The notes below the pieces were generated by a model. The model had not been told where the DNA came from and searched no databases. It was given only the letters and a program-made list of their open reading frames with translations. DNA of 64,000 nucleotides. Source: Rachicladosporium sp. CCFEE 5018. Its lineage: Eukaryota > Ascomycota > Dothideomycetes > Cladosporiales > Cladosporiaceae. Positions 55,289-64,000 of the stretch are shown here, one piece after another (the first letter of the stretch is position 1; each line of letters starts with the position of its first letter). The stretch is from NCBI GenBank assembly GCA_002077045.2, contig KZ111172.1:188838-252837 (forward strand), in the 5' to 3' direction. A program made the translations under genes and the position numbers.

Positions 55289-57802
55289 TCAGCCCTGGCC
55301 ACCATGCAGGAACGAGTCAAGCTCGCTGAGTCCGACATCCTGCATACTGTCTTGCTCTGCCATCTGCCCGAGAAGCATCAGAAATGGATCCTCCTCGACT
55401 CCGACATGCACGCGACCTGCGCTCATACTGTAGTCTCCAGGAGTCTGGTGGTTCCCCGGATACGCTTGCTGCCAAGTACCAGGGCTGACATGATCTGGGA
55501 CCTGATGTGACAATGAGGACTGGGCAACGGCCATGCCATCGTGGTGAGTAAAGTGGAGCCCCTGGTCGCTATCCATTACGTTGTGCTGAACATACGTCGA
55601 GTTGTGATACTGCGGCATCGTAGCCCGAGGCCAATGGTACAATGCCTGATCAGGAGTCTGGAGCTGTCGCGCTGGCGCGGCAAGCGCCATATTGGCAGGT
55701 CTTCCGCTAGTAGCTACGACGGGTGGTACAACAGCTACAGGCTGCTCTACGTGACGCTTTCTCGACTGCTGAGTGTCCTTGATAGGTCTTTGATGTGCAG
55801 TCCAATCCATTCTCATGGGTAGCTGAGATTGATGGAGGTCCGATGTAGACCCGGGCCATCCGAGCACCGCATCACTAGCATGTTGCCGAGTATCATGGAG
55901 GCTGTGCTGTTGGAACGCGGGGAGGACGGCCACGTCAACGAGACTGACATGTGCGCCATCGATCATGACTTCTGGATATCTGGCAAAAAAGTCTTCCATC
56001 TGGAACACTGGAGCATAGCGCATCGGATTATCTGCAAGAGACTTCACAAACTGCGTGTGACTATTGTACACCAGCTTCAGAGTGTCAAGCTGCTGTTGCA
56101 CACCAGCCCAGACAAGTCGAAGATCGGTCAATTGCACCATCTCACGCGAGAGGTAGTCAGCGCTGCGCGCGGCCAAGCTGCCATCTGTGGCGGAGAGGTA
56201 GTGCGCGCCATGGACGTGGATGGTGCCAGCTGTGGCTATACAATAGCCAACGAACGAGGACCAGTCGAGTATTACACCATTCTTGCCAATCTCGACCAGC
56301 TCCGCGATAGCGTTGGCATGCACGAAGCACAAGTTTGTCGCCTCGATCTGCCATGATTGGTTCTGACCAGGTCCGGTGAGCTCTGCAAGATCCATTGGTA
56401 GGAACGGCCGATAGATCAAACAATAAATCAAATGATACACCATCTTGCTCAGTACTAACGCTGGACTGTCTGGCAGCCCATATGCCGAGTCTAGTGCCTT
56501 GAAAGCGTCTTGCGTGCTCGTCGCCCACATGTTCAGCTCCACACGAAGCTTCGAGATCGTAGACTGTGCATGCCATGGGAAGTGCGAATCACCTTTTACG
56601 CCACCTGCTGCGAGATATCGATTGGTCTCGCCGAGTATCTTAGTGATCCTTGCAAGCATCGCCAAGTTTGAGCTGCCAGCAAAAACGCCGTTGGTGCTCT
56701 GCACACCTTGGCTCGTGTGCTGCCATGAGTCCACCTGCATGGTCACGTACTCGTCTGGGATCAGCGACGGTCTGGTCGAGCCTGTGGCCGCAAAGCGATC
56801 CATAAGATAGCATGACCAGAATAGGCCTCGACCGCATACCTGCTCTGTAGATATGTTGGTCGTTACTGGTTCTCGATGCAGACCCAGAACCATCACCATG
56901 CTGATTGCATGGGCCAGCAGCATGCAGGCCTTTTTACCATTGCCATGCTGCTGAGCTGCCAATGCTAATAAGAGCAGAGCTTGAGCGTGCTCGACTGACG
57001 GCTCGTCCACATCGATCTCAGCGCGAGATTGTGTCAACCATTCTTGACTTAGTCTGGTGGCCTCTGCATAGCCACCGCATAGCTGGGGTGCGTACTTGAT
57101 GCTGACGGCGCGGATGGCCATGCTGAGGCACGATGTGACTGCGTCAGTCGACTGTTGCACCCTAATGGTGGCTTCGTCGATGATGTAGAAGGGCTTCCCG
57201 TGCAGACGGGTCAGATACACATCCAACAATATCTCGTCCAGCGATTGCGACCTTAGTGGAGCATGGCTTGCCGGGGGTGGTGGCGAAGTGACTGGTGCTG
57301 CATCTACAATGTATTGACAAGCTCCGGGAAATCCGTCTCTTGATCTTGTCTGCTGCGGTGTAGCAGTGCCGAGTATTGGGCGTACGTCTTCGACCTCGGT
57401 CTCCACTACTGGCGAGTCCTTGCGTTTCGCCACACGCTCTCGAGCATTCGCCGTTGTCTCATCGCTCGTAAGCTCTCCATCTGCCTCTGTCTTCAGTCTC
57501 TTCGCAGCCCCATTGCTCCGCCTGGTCGTGCCCTCCGTGAGCCCAGTCTTCGGGCCTCGTTTTTGCGGTATCGCGTCGTATATACACGCACTGTTGAACG
57601 TCGTACAAGCCTCGCACACTGGTCGTACCCGAGTACATTTGATCTTCCGCTTTCGACAACTCTTACAGTTCATTGCCTCCCTAGGCTCACTGCTCACGCG
57701 CCTGATGGGCAAGCGGTCGATACTAACCACCGGTCGCGCTGAGCCTCCCATCGAAAACTCCCCATGGCTGGAACTGGTCGCAGTCGCTGTGACAGAGGCC
57801 AT
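55289..57802 (-). CDS. Zn2Cys6 fungal transcription factor, copy 2 (complete)
   Basis: A single exon, 837 aa. A binuclear zinc cluster at about residues 45-72, MNCKSCRKRKIKCTRVRPVC then EAC...C (spacing CX2CX6CX6CX2CX6C), followed by a basic, Lys/Arg-rich linker (PQKRGPKTG). The fungal-specific regulatory domain (middle homology) spans about residues 190-560: LLDVYLTRLHGKPFYIIDE, HAQALLLLALAAQQHGNGKK, GRGLFWSCYLMDRFAATGSTR, and VYHLIYCLIYRPFLPMDL. The C-terminal 250 residues are Gln/His-rich and probably the activation region. The target is unknown. It lies tail to tail with the quinate-repressor-like gene, 14 bp apart, but lacks the AROM-like features known in QutA/Qa-1F, so it should not be called the quinate activator on sequence alone. 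Confidence 0.9.
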   Translation of the reverse strand: MASVTATATSSSHGEFSMGGSARPVVSIDRLPIRRVSSEPREAMNCKSCRKRKIKCTRVRPVCEACTTFNSACIYDAIPQKRGPKTGLTEGTTRRSNGAAKRLKTEADGELTSDETTANARERVAKRKDSPVVETEVEDVRPILGTATPQQTRSRDGFPGACQYIVDAAPVTSPPPPASHAPLRSQSLDEILLDVYLTRLHGKPFYIIDEATIRVQQSTDAVTSCLSMAIRAVSIKYAPQLCGGYAEATRLSQEWLTQSRAEIDVDEPSVEHAQALLLLALAAQQHGNGKKACMLLAHAISMVMVLGLHREPVTTNISTEQVCGRGLFWSCYLMDRFAATGSTRPSLIPDEYVTMQVDSWQHTSQGVQSTNGVFAGSSNLAMLARITKILGETNRYLAAGGVKGDSHFPWHAQSTISKLRVELNMWATSTQDAFKALDSAYGLPDSPALVLSKMVYHLIYCLIYRPFLPMDLAELTGPGQNQSWQIEATNLCFVHANAIAELVEIGKNGVILDWSSFVGYCIATAGTIHVHGAHYLSATDGSLAARSADYLSREMVQLTDLRLVWAGVQQQLDTLKLVYNSHTQFVKSLADNPMRYAPVFQMEDFFARYPEVMIDGAHVSLVDVAVLPAFQQHSLHDTRQHASDAVLGWPGSTSDLHQSQLPMRMDWTAHQRPIKDTQQSRKRHVEQPVAVVPPVVATSGRPANMALAAPARQLQTPDQALYHWPRATMPQYHNSTYVQHNVMDSDQGLHFTHHDGMAVAQSSLSHQVPDHVSPGTWQQAYPGNHQTPGDYSMSAGRVHVGVEEDPFLMLLGQMAEQDSMQDVGLSELDSFLHGGQG

Positions 57803-58532
57803 GCTGCCAGCTTCACCATGAAAACAGAAGGGTCATTGTCAAGCGTTCGCTAAGGTAAAGGGTAGTCCGGGACACTTGCAACGACGTGGACTAAATTACA
57901 CAGTGGGAAAACGCCAGTACACACGAAGGACACATGAAGTCGAGCCGCACTATCATCCCTTCGCGGGAGCATCACCTTGTACCCCGGAGCATAATGTCCG
58001 AGTAGCAAGTGGAGCCGATGCACCTGCTAATCTGCCGGTTCGCTTAAGATGTAGGAGGTTGATTCATCAATGTTATCCAAGCTTTTATGGACTTTGCGGG
58101 GAAGCTTTCGGTAGATAGGATTCAGCACGTGCGCTATATGAGCCAGCGGGCGATGGGTGGGTTCTCGATTACAATGCCTGCCTGTACTCTCGTACCCTGG
58201 TGACCGTGCTCGGAATCCGACTTGCGCTTCGATCGGGAGGCCACCAACAGCGATATAATTATGCAGCGCCGTGGAGTGTTGACACTCAGCATCGCTTCCT
58301 GCTTCGTGTCGTGAAGAATAGCGTATCGCTGGCGTCGCGACCGTGCGTCGCACCATTGCAGTACTATGAAAGGCACCTTGATCGAGGACTGGAGTGTTCC
58401 GAGAGACACGTGAACATTGATTGATATGTATTAGGGTATCAAAGGGTTACAGGTACATAATCAACTCATTACCGCTAAGGTCGCTTCATACCGTCATGCG
58501 CACCGAACGCCTGGTCCCGGTCAACGCTCGAC
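57803..58532. other. Intergenic region upstream of the Zn2Cys6 gene
   Basis: 730 bp holding the regulator's promoter and the 3' flank of the small basic protein gene. Open frames are short and featureless. Confidence 0.5.
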
Positions 58533-59014
58533 CTAGTATGCGCGATGACTACCGCGGCCATCGGTGCCGTGCATGCGACGAGTCCCAGCAGCCTGTCGTA
58601 AAGTCAGTCTTGCTACACCTCATCGACACTCGCGTACATTCGACTCACCTTCACACCCGGCTTGCCGGTCAAGCTCCCCTTCAGATTTGTTAAAGCGCCG
58701 CTGACCTTGTCACCCATGCTGGGCTTTCGTTGGTGTTGGGTCACTGGTGTCGTGCCTACGGTACGGTTCGACGAGCGTGTAGTCGTGTGGTGGGTCTTGT
58801 GAGTTGAGGCCATGGGTCCTGCACCGCCATGTCCGTGGTGACCAATGCCCTTAGGATGGGTCTTGGTCGTCCGAGTAGTAGTTGTCGTTCCAGTGATCGG
58901 ATTGCGCGATGTTGTTTCGCTCACTCGTGCTGGTTGCTTTGGGGCGCGCAGACGAGACAGCAGACTGGGCTTTGCTGACGTTGTTGTACCGGTGGTGCGG
59001 GTGGTGCGAGCCAT
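58533..59014 (-). CDS. Small basic Thr/His-rich fungal protein
   Basis: Two exons, 59014-58649 and 58592-58533 (141 aa), intron 56 bp (GTGAGT...CGACAG). The start at 59014 gives MARTTRTT, a conserved beginning in an ascomycete family of unknown function; an in-frame Met at 59143 is the alternative. Recognisable blocks are SLLSRLRAPKQPARVSETT, NPITGTTTTTRTTKTHPKG, KPSMGDKVSGALTNLKGSLT (an amphipathic helix), and, from the second exon, GTRRMHGTDGRGSHRAY at the end. It is strongly basic and probably disordered outside the C-terminal helix. The second exon is only 20 codons long. It is divergent from the steroid-reductase-like gene. Confidence 0.75.
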
Positions 59015-59822
59015 GTTGTTACTGTTGGTACTGGAGAGGGTTGTTCGTGATGTTGGTACTTTGGAAGGCTTCGAGTTGACTTTCGAGGGCTGTTGTGGTT
59101 CAGAGACTCGTGGAGATTGGAAGGAAAAAGTGGATGTTGGCACAGCTGTGACTTATACCATGATTGCGTTAGTCGCCAACGTGATCACTCGCGATACTCG
59201 GCGCCTACTGACGTCGGCCAACGCTCGCGTGCGCTGAATCTGGGAACCCGTTCGTGAACCCAGCCCTACACCGAGATTAAGCTTCGACGTCATGAGGAAC
59301 TCGAAACAGGGCACGACTACAGTACCATATCGTGTGTCTTGCCCCAGCGTCCGTGCTATGTTGGGCATGTGGGGTGAGCCTCACGGTCCTCGTTGTATCT
59401 CTCAAGACCGTCGTGATCGTAGTCTGCATGTTCGATGCTAAGGGTGACGCTCTGGTCTGTGAGCGGATCGACACGAAGCGGTGCCACCACTCGCCCAAGC
59501 GCAGCGGTACAGATCGACACGTCCAGGAGTGAGATACAGCAGCATAGACTACAACTGAGACCGGTAATAAGAGGCTGGATTATCTTAGACTACATACATG
59601 TAACGAAATGAAGTCCAATGTTTAGTCGAGGGCGAGACCCACTTTGCCGATGAAGCCGAAACCTTCCGTGCGATTATTCGACGACGTCACTCTTGTCGTT
59701 CAAAGTCAGCCCATACCGGAGCTTTTGTAGTAGCAACTCAACGCTGTGCAGCATCAAGACAGATTGCTCGTCTGAAGCATCACAACTGATTCGCCACGAT
59801 TCCAGTGCTGAAGTGGTCCATC
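59015..59822. promoter_or_regulatory. Divergent intergenic region
   Basis: About 800 bp between the start codons of the small basic protein gene (-) and the steroid-reductase-like gene (+). No gene was seen. Confidence 0.45.
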
Positions 59823-60465
59823 ATGACCCTACCGAGTATTGTCACGGGGTGGTACCCGCCATCGCGTGAGAACTGGGAGTTCATTGTATACGCTTGGCAA
59901 TTCTTCCCTCTCGTCAGTACTTGGCGCCGATCATGTCCATCCGCAATCACTCACTCTCTACAGGTCACAGCGACACAATGGCTCACAGACTGGTACCCGG
60001 CGGGCAAGACCTCGATCGAGTCCAAGTACAACCTCCCAGGAAAGTGGGCATGGGCTCTCATGGAGTCGGTTGGCCCGATTACGGTCATGTACTGCATGTT
60101 GACGATCCCGAGTAAGGTCGGCATTGAGACTCTGCCATGGGGTAATTGGACGATGGCCGCCCTGTACATCATTCACTACATCTATCGCGCGCCCATCTTT
60201 GCGTATGTCAGTCCATCGATGTCGCCGATACACCCATTAGTCTTCGCATCAGCCTGCCTGTGGAATCTCATCAATGGACTCTCTATCGGCGGATGGGTGG
60301 GAGGCTATGGTCCGAATACACGCGAAGCCTGGGGCGGCAGACTATACGAGATGGAAATCGGCCTCGTAATCTGGGGATGGAGTCTCCTTGCGAACTTCTT
60401 CCACGACGATGATCTACGCGAGATCAGGCGAAGCACGCTGCGCCGACAAAAGGAGCAGGCACAGA
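59823..60465 (+). CDS. Steroid 5-alpha-reductase-family membrane protein, truncated by gap
   Basis: Exons 59823-59912 and 59964-60465; the frame enters the second N run, so the C-terminus is missing (197 residues visible). It starts MTLPSIVTGWYPPSRENWEF. Family features: DWYPAGKTSIESKYNLPGKW and AWALMESVGPIT (the conserved GK.S and 'mES' segments of the 3-oxo-5-alpha-steroid 4-dehydrogenase C-terminal domain), several membrane spans (WTMAALYIIHYIYRAPIFAY; LVIWGWSLLANFF), and DDDLREIRR, which usually precedes the catalytic, NADPH-binding end. Related enzymes reduce double bonds in steroids or polyprenols; the substrate is unknown. The 51-bp intron keeps frame and has no stop. Confidence 0.82.
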
Positions 60466-60565
60466 NNNNNNNNNNNNNNNNNNNNNNNNNNNNNNNNNNN
60501 NNNNNNNNNNNNNNNNNNNNNNNNNNNNNNNNNNNNNNNNNNNNNNNNNNNNNNNNNNNNNNNNN
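60466..60565. other. Assembly gap, 100 N
   Basis: Exactly 100 N. It cuts the steroid-reductase-like gene on its left and the third MLH3 copy on its right. Confidence 0.98.
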
Positions 60566-63551
60566 CGAGAACGTCCTTCGTATCGACCAGGGGCGCCACA
60601 CTGACTCTCCCGTGGGCACACATGAAAGGGAATGCGCAACGTCCTAGCTTGTCCAGCAATTCTCGACACTCTGGCATTGTAAGCACATCGTTGAACATGA
60701 TCGCAGACCGACAGGCACGAGAATTCAGCATCTCGAGCAAGCCTTTGGGACAAGATCCGATCTTCCGCAACCAGCGATGGTCATCCCCCTCCCCGGCAGT
60801 GTTCACGTCAACTGAGTCTTCCGCCCTGGCTGGTCGGGGTCGCTGAGATCTGTCCGCGAGCGTCCAAATCTCGCGGCGTAGAAGTTCGATCAGCAGCTTC
60901 GGGAATAGCCTGCAACGCTCAATGATGACAGCTGGCAGCGCGAGCACACGTATCGTAGGCTGAACTTGGGCTTGGCGATTTTGGGGTGCGCCTGGAATCT
61001 CCGTCTGGCGATGAAGATCGAAAAGGATGCCCCAGCGAGCGAAGTGCTGCTCATGCAGCGCGAACAAATCAAGCTCCCTGGTAGAGACATCGAACGCGAT
61101 CGGCTGCGCGAGTGCAGTGCTTGCGACGCCTGGCCTGCGAGCACTGGCCGAGTGACCACGTAGGGCGCTGATTTCGAGATCGGCTGGCGTACAGAGATCG
61201 GCCAGTAAGGCCTCGAGCATTACACGTTCGGAAGCAGCGTGCTGATCAATGATAACCAGCACCTTGGTCGCATCGCCTTTAGTATCATCTCTGCATGTCA
61301 AGCTAGCAAGGATATACTTGCGATCGACTTGCTGTACGACTACAGCACTGCGAAGAGCAGACTTCGTAATCGTACTTGCCCTGTCCGCGTCCGGGGTGAA
61401 AGCCGTCTGCACATCATGATAGGAATGAGCGCAGAGAATGCCACCTGTGTCTTCGCCAGGCAACCTGACCAGCGTGACGGGTATCTGACATTCGGTAGGC
61501 TTCGCGAAAACAGGATTCTTCCAGTCTAGCAAGTGACTTTTTTGTTTGTGTATCACACTCCGGATTGGGTCGCCTCGACGTGCTAAGGTTAGGGGTCTAC
61601 CAGCGGATGTTGTCGCTGTATTGATACCTGCAGATTGTCTTGCACGTACTGATCCTGGTAGATGGGGTTGTCCAGCCACATCAGCAAGACATATGGGCAG
61701 TACGATGCCAGTCCGTGTGTTGATGGTGAAAGCTTGCCCAGTGCGTGGGTCAGTCCAGGCAGTAGTGTGATCATCGCACGTCTGGCCGGAGTCAGTCGCC
61801 CTCGGAGAACAATCGGGATCAGAATGAGCAACTGCTGCGATCATGTCAGAGTCATTGATGCCACCGAAGTGGTCACTGGAGAGGGTGTCATCTTCGACGA
61901 TAAGTGTTTGCACCGCCTTGTCCGGCCGTGGTCGGTGTGAAGCTGATCGACTAGTATGCAACGAACCCAACGGTCGAGGTTTTAGGCCGTCGGCATATCG
62001 GGCGTGCTTCGTTGTCGAGCCTATCTGCCCTTCTGGAGCCGTCCTTGGCTTGCGACTCTCCCACACAGCGAGCAAGCTTCGTCTTCCGGATTTGATGCGA
62101 CTCAGAGAGTCTGCAGTGCTCGGTCTAATACTCCCTAACATATCGCTAACAGGCCACACGTCATCACGTATATCGATGTCGGGCAGGCTTTGATCCACAA
62201 TGCGCTGCTGCTGCAACGAGTGACTCTTTCTCGGGTCGTTCGCCCGCCGTCGTTTGTTACGCGGTCTATACCCTTGCGCTGTGAGCCACTGTCGCACCAT
62301 TGCATCAAGCACGTCGAGAATGAGTCTCAGCTCGCTCTCGGTACCTGCGGTGGCCTGCAGCGGGCCTGGGTCTGCTTCGCTACGCCGTATTTGCAGTACG
62401 AACATGGGCCAGCGATCAACGCCTCTGGTGCCACGCGTCGACTTGAGCGTATGGCCATCCAACTTGAAACGTCGATCACGTTGACGGCGCAACAAATCAG
62501 CTTCGTCCGGGATCCCCTGTTCGTCTTCGACAAAACCGAAGCTGCTGTTCTCGAAGATCTTGTTGATGCAGTCGTACAACTCGCAATCGCCGCCTGTCGC
62601 GTTACACGGTCGGGGACCAATACTTACGAATTGACATGTTTTCGAGGCCGCAGGCTCAGTGCATATCATTCCACGCACTGCAATCCGCAGTGTTGATGCA
62701 GATACCGGGATCCACTTCGCGCGGGTACTGTGCTCTGCAAGCCCAGCCTGGAACATGACTGACAGTGCGTCTCGCACGTCGAACCGAGCACCGATGCCAT
62801 CCAACCGATTTAGACCCTTCTCCGTAAGTACTGCAGAAACTGTGTGGTGGCTTGTTGAGAGCGTCACTGTTCTGCTGGCCTCCTCTGCATCACGAGGTTT
62901 GATGATGCATGGGCTTCTCCAAGCAACCAGCAATGCGACGAGATTGTGCTTTATATTCGTCCAGGTTTTGAGGTCATGTGTTCGGCCGACATCGTGAGAT
63001 AGCGTACGCTGTTTTAGCCTCACCGGCATATTGCCGAAAATGTCTTTCACAACTACTTCAGTACCATGAGTGCTGATACCAAAACACGGCGCATCGTGGC
63101 CTCCTGCACCGATCTGGCTTACCAACCTCTTACCTTGATGTATGGTCATATTCGCACCTAGGTCCTCAGTGACACAGCGGGAATTGATGCTCAAATAAGC
63201 GAGACTGGACAGGGACGCCAGGAATGTGCCGCTACGCCCATGTACCGCTTCGACGGCATCATCCTCGACTCGTGAGGTACAGTACATTCGACAGAGCCCG
63301 CCATCAGCGAGGAATTCGCGTGATGGTACGCCGTAGCCGTCATCGCTCACGGAACAAGCGCTGCGTGGTAGGCTGACCGAGATATCGATTCTGCTTGCAT
63401 TGGCGTCGAGACTGTTGCAGACGAGACCAATCACAACATCGTGGATACTGGTGATAGTCTTCGAGGATTGGACTTGAGCCCTTGTGGAGATGGGGAGTAG
63501 TTGAATGCGTGGTAGTACCGTGTGGCGTTTACTAGTGCTCTGTTCGTCCAT
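60566..63551 (-). CDS. MLH3: Mlh3, copy 3, 3' end lost at gap
   Basis: Same start and sequence as copy 2 through about residue 995, then the gap. It carries the copy-2 variants (PGAP, TIRVL, LRREIW), not those of copy 1. No difference from copy 2 was noticed. Confidence 0.9.
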
Positions 63552-63974
63552 GTGCGCGTCGCTTCAGGGGGTCGGGTTCACCCCAGGATAAGCTGCTGCA
63601 GACAACATGGACATTATAGTTTCTCGTCCATCTGTCGACCCCACAGATCGCCATATATTGCGTAAAGAGAGTGTATATGCAAGGGAGGTAATGTCATGAA
63701 CATGATCTGAAAGTAGATTTACCAAGGCGTATGTTCCCCAGACGGTACCGAACGCGGGCCGGAGCCGCAGGCGCGTCACAGGGCAAGCAAGCATCGCCCT
63801 GCCTTCGTTACCTCCCGCCCTTCTCCTGCATACCGTTAAGTCCGAGCCATACCTGCGCATTGAGCAATCGACTGCACTGGCAAGACCGCACTTCCATCTA
63901 CAGAGTACGCTGTATAGCGCCCATCAATACCTATCGCTATAAGTGGAGGCACGAGAGTAAGGATCGCGCCGGTC

Positions 63975-64000
63975 ATGGCCACTACGGAGACAACGACGCG
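63975..64000 (+). CDS. Conserved Ser-rich fungal protein, copy 3, first codons only
   Basis: Only the beginning of the first exon (MATTETTT) lies inside the window; the identity follows from the match to 41847 and 51102. Confidence 0.7.

Larger units (their letters stand above)
47693..56847. repeat. Large repeated block, copy 2
   Basis: Counterpart of 38438-47592. It begins at the first base after the gap with cgagaacgtcc, the same base at which copy 3 begins (60566). After 56847 it runs on into sequence not present in copy 1. Confidence 0.92.
60566..64000. repeat. Large repeated block, start of copy 3
   Basis: Matches 47693 onward at a constant offset of 12,873 bp up to the window end, apparently without a difference. 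It begins at the same base as copy 2, directly after the N run. Confidence 0.9.

Noticed and set aside
55289..57802. Calling the Zn2Cys6 regulator the quinate activator QutA/Qa-1F
   Set aside because: Adjacency to a quinate-repressor-like gene is suggestive, but the zinc-cluster region and remainder lack the features I associate with QutA, and no quinate enzyme gene is present in the window.
1..64000. tRNA, rRNA, CRISPR arrays, prokaryotic operons, prophage or virus genes
   Set aside because: None could be recognised. Introns and gene families are eukaryotic, so bacterial feature types are not expected.

Overview
The window reads as chromosomal DNA of a filamentous ascomycete (Pezizomycotina, probably a dothideomycete). 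The signs are short spliceosomal introns (about 49-200 bp, GT-AG with CTGAC-like branch sites and one GC-AG), no operons, and typical fungal families: a Zn2Cys6 regulator, MetR/Cys-3 bZIP, Yck-type casein kinase, quinate repressor and Ecl1. Class is inferred from gene flavour only. All gene models were spliced by eye; each total coding length was checked to be a multiple of three where the gene is complete.

Layout. 1-2.9 kb: no gene seen. 2.9-5.6 kb: a five-exon, probably GPI-anchored wall protein (-). 7.1-10.9 kb: PP2C phosphatase and choline-phosphate cytidylyltransferase (both +). 13.1-15.2 kb: Tcp11/Sok1-family protein (+). 16.1-17.0 kb: sulfur regulator MetR/Cys-3 (-). 18.6 kb: small membrane protein (-). 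19.5-23.2 kb: casein kinase I and Cia1 (+). 23.9-25.9 kb: a divergent pair, AhpD-like protein (-) and YFH7-like P-loop kinase (+). 26-33 kb: gene-poor, with two F-box-like genes or remnants, an Ecl1-type zinc protein and an intron-bearing RNase H protein. 34.2-35.9 kb: p24 cargo receptor (+) and SDR oxidoreductase (-), convergent. 36.4-38.1 kb: two tandem paralogs of an unrecognised family, one shortened.

38.4-64.0 kb is dominated by a repeated block: MLH3 (-), a Ser-rich fungal protein (+), a quinate-repressor-like protein (+) and a Zn2Cys6 regulator (-). It appears as a 9,155-bp copy (38438-47592), a second copy (47693-56847) that continues into unique sequence, and the start of a third (60566-64000). 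Two runs of exactly 100 N separate them. The end of the first contig matches the start of the second, and the third starts at the same base as the second. This looks more like unmerged allelic or duplicated contigs of a heterozygous genome than three true tandem loci. Unique sequence after copy 2 holds a small basic protein (-) and a steroid 5-alpha-reductase-family protein (+) cut by the second gap.

Most genes are unlinked housekeeping functions. The functional link best supported by the order is the quinate-repressor-like gene lying tail to tail, 14 bp apart, with a Zn2Cys6 regulator.
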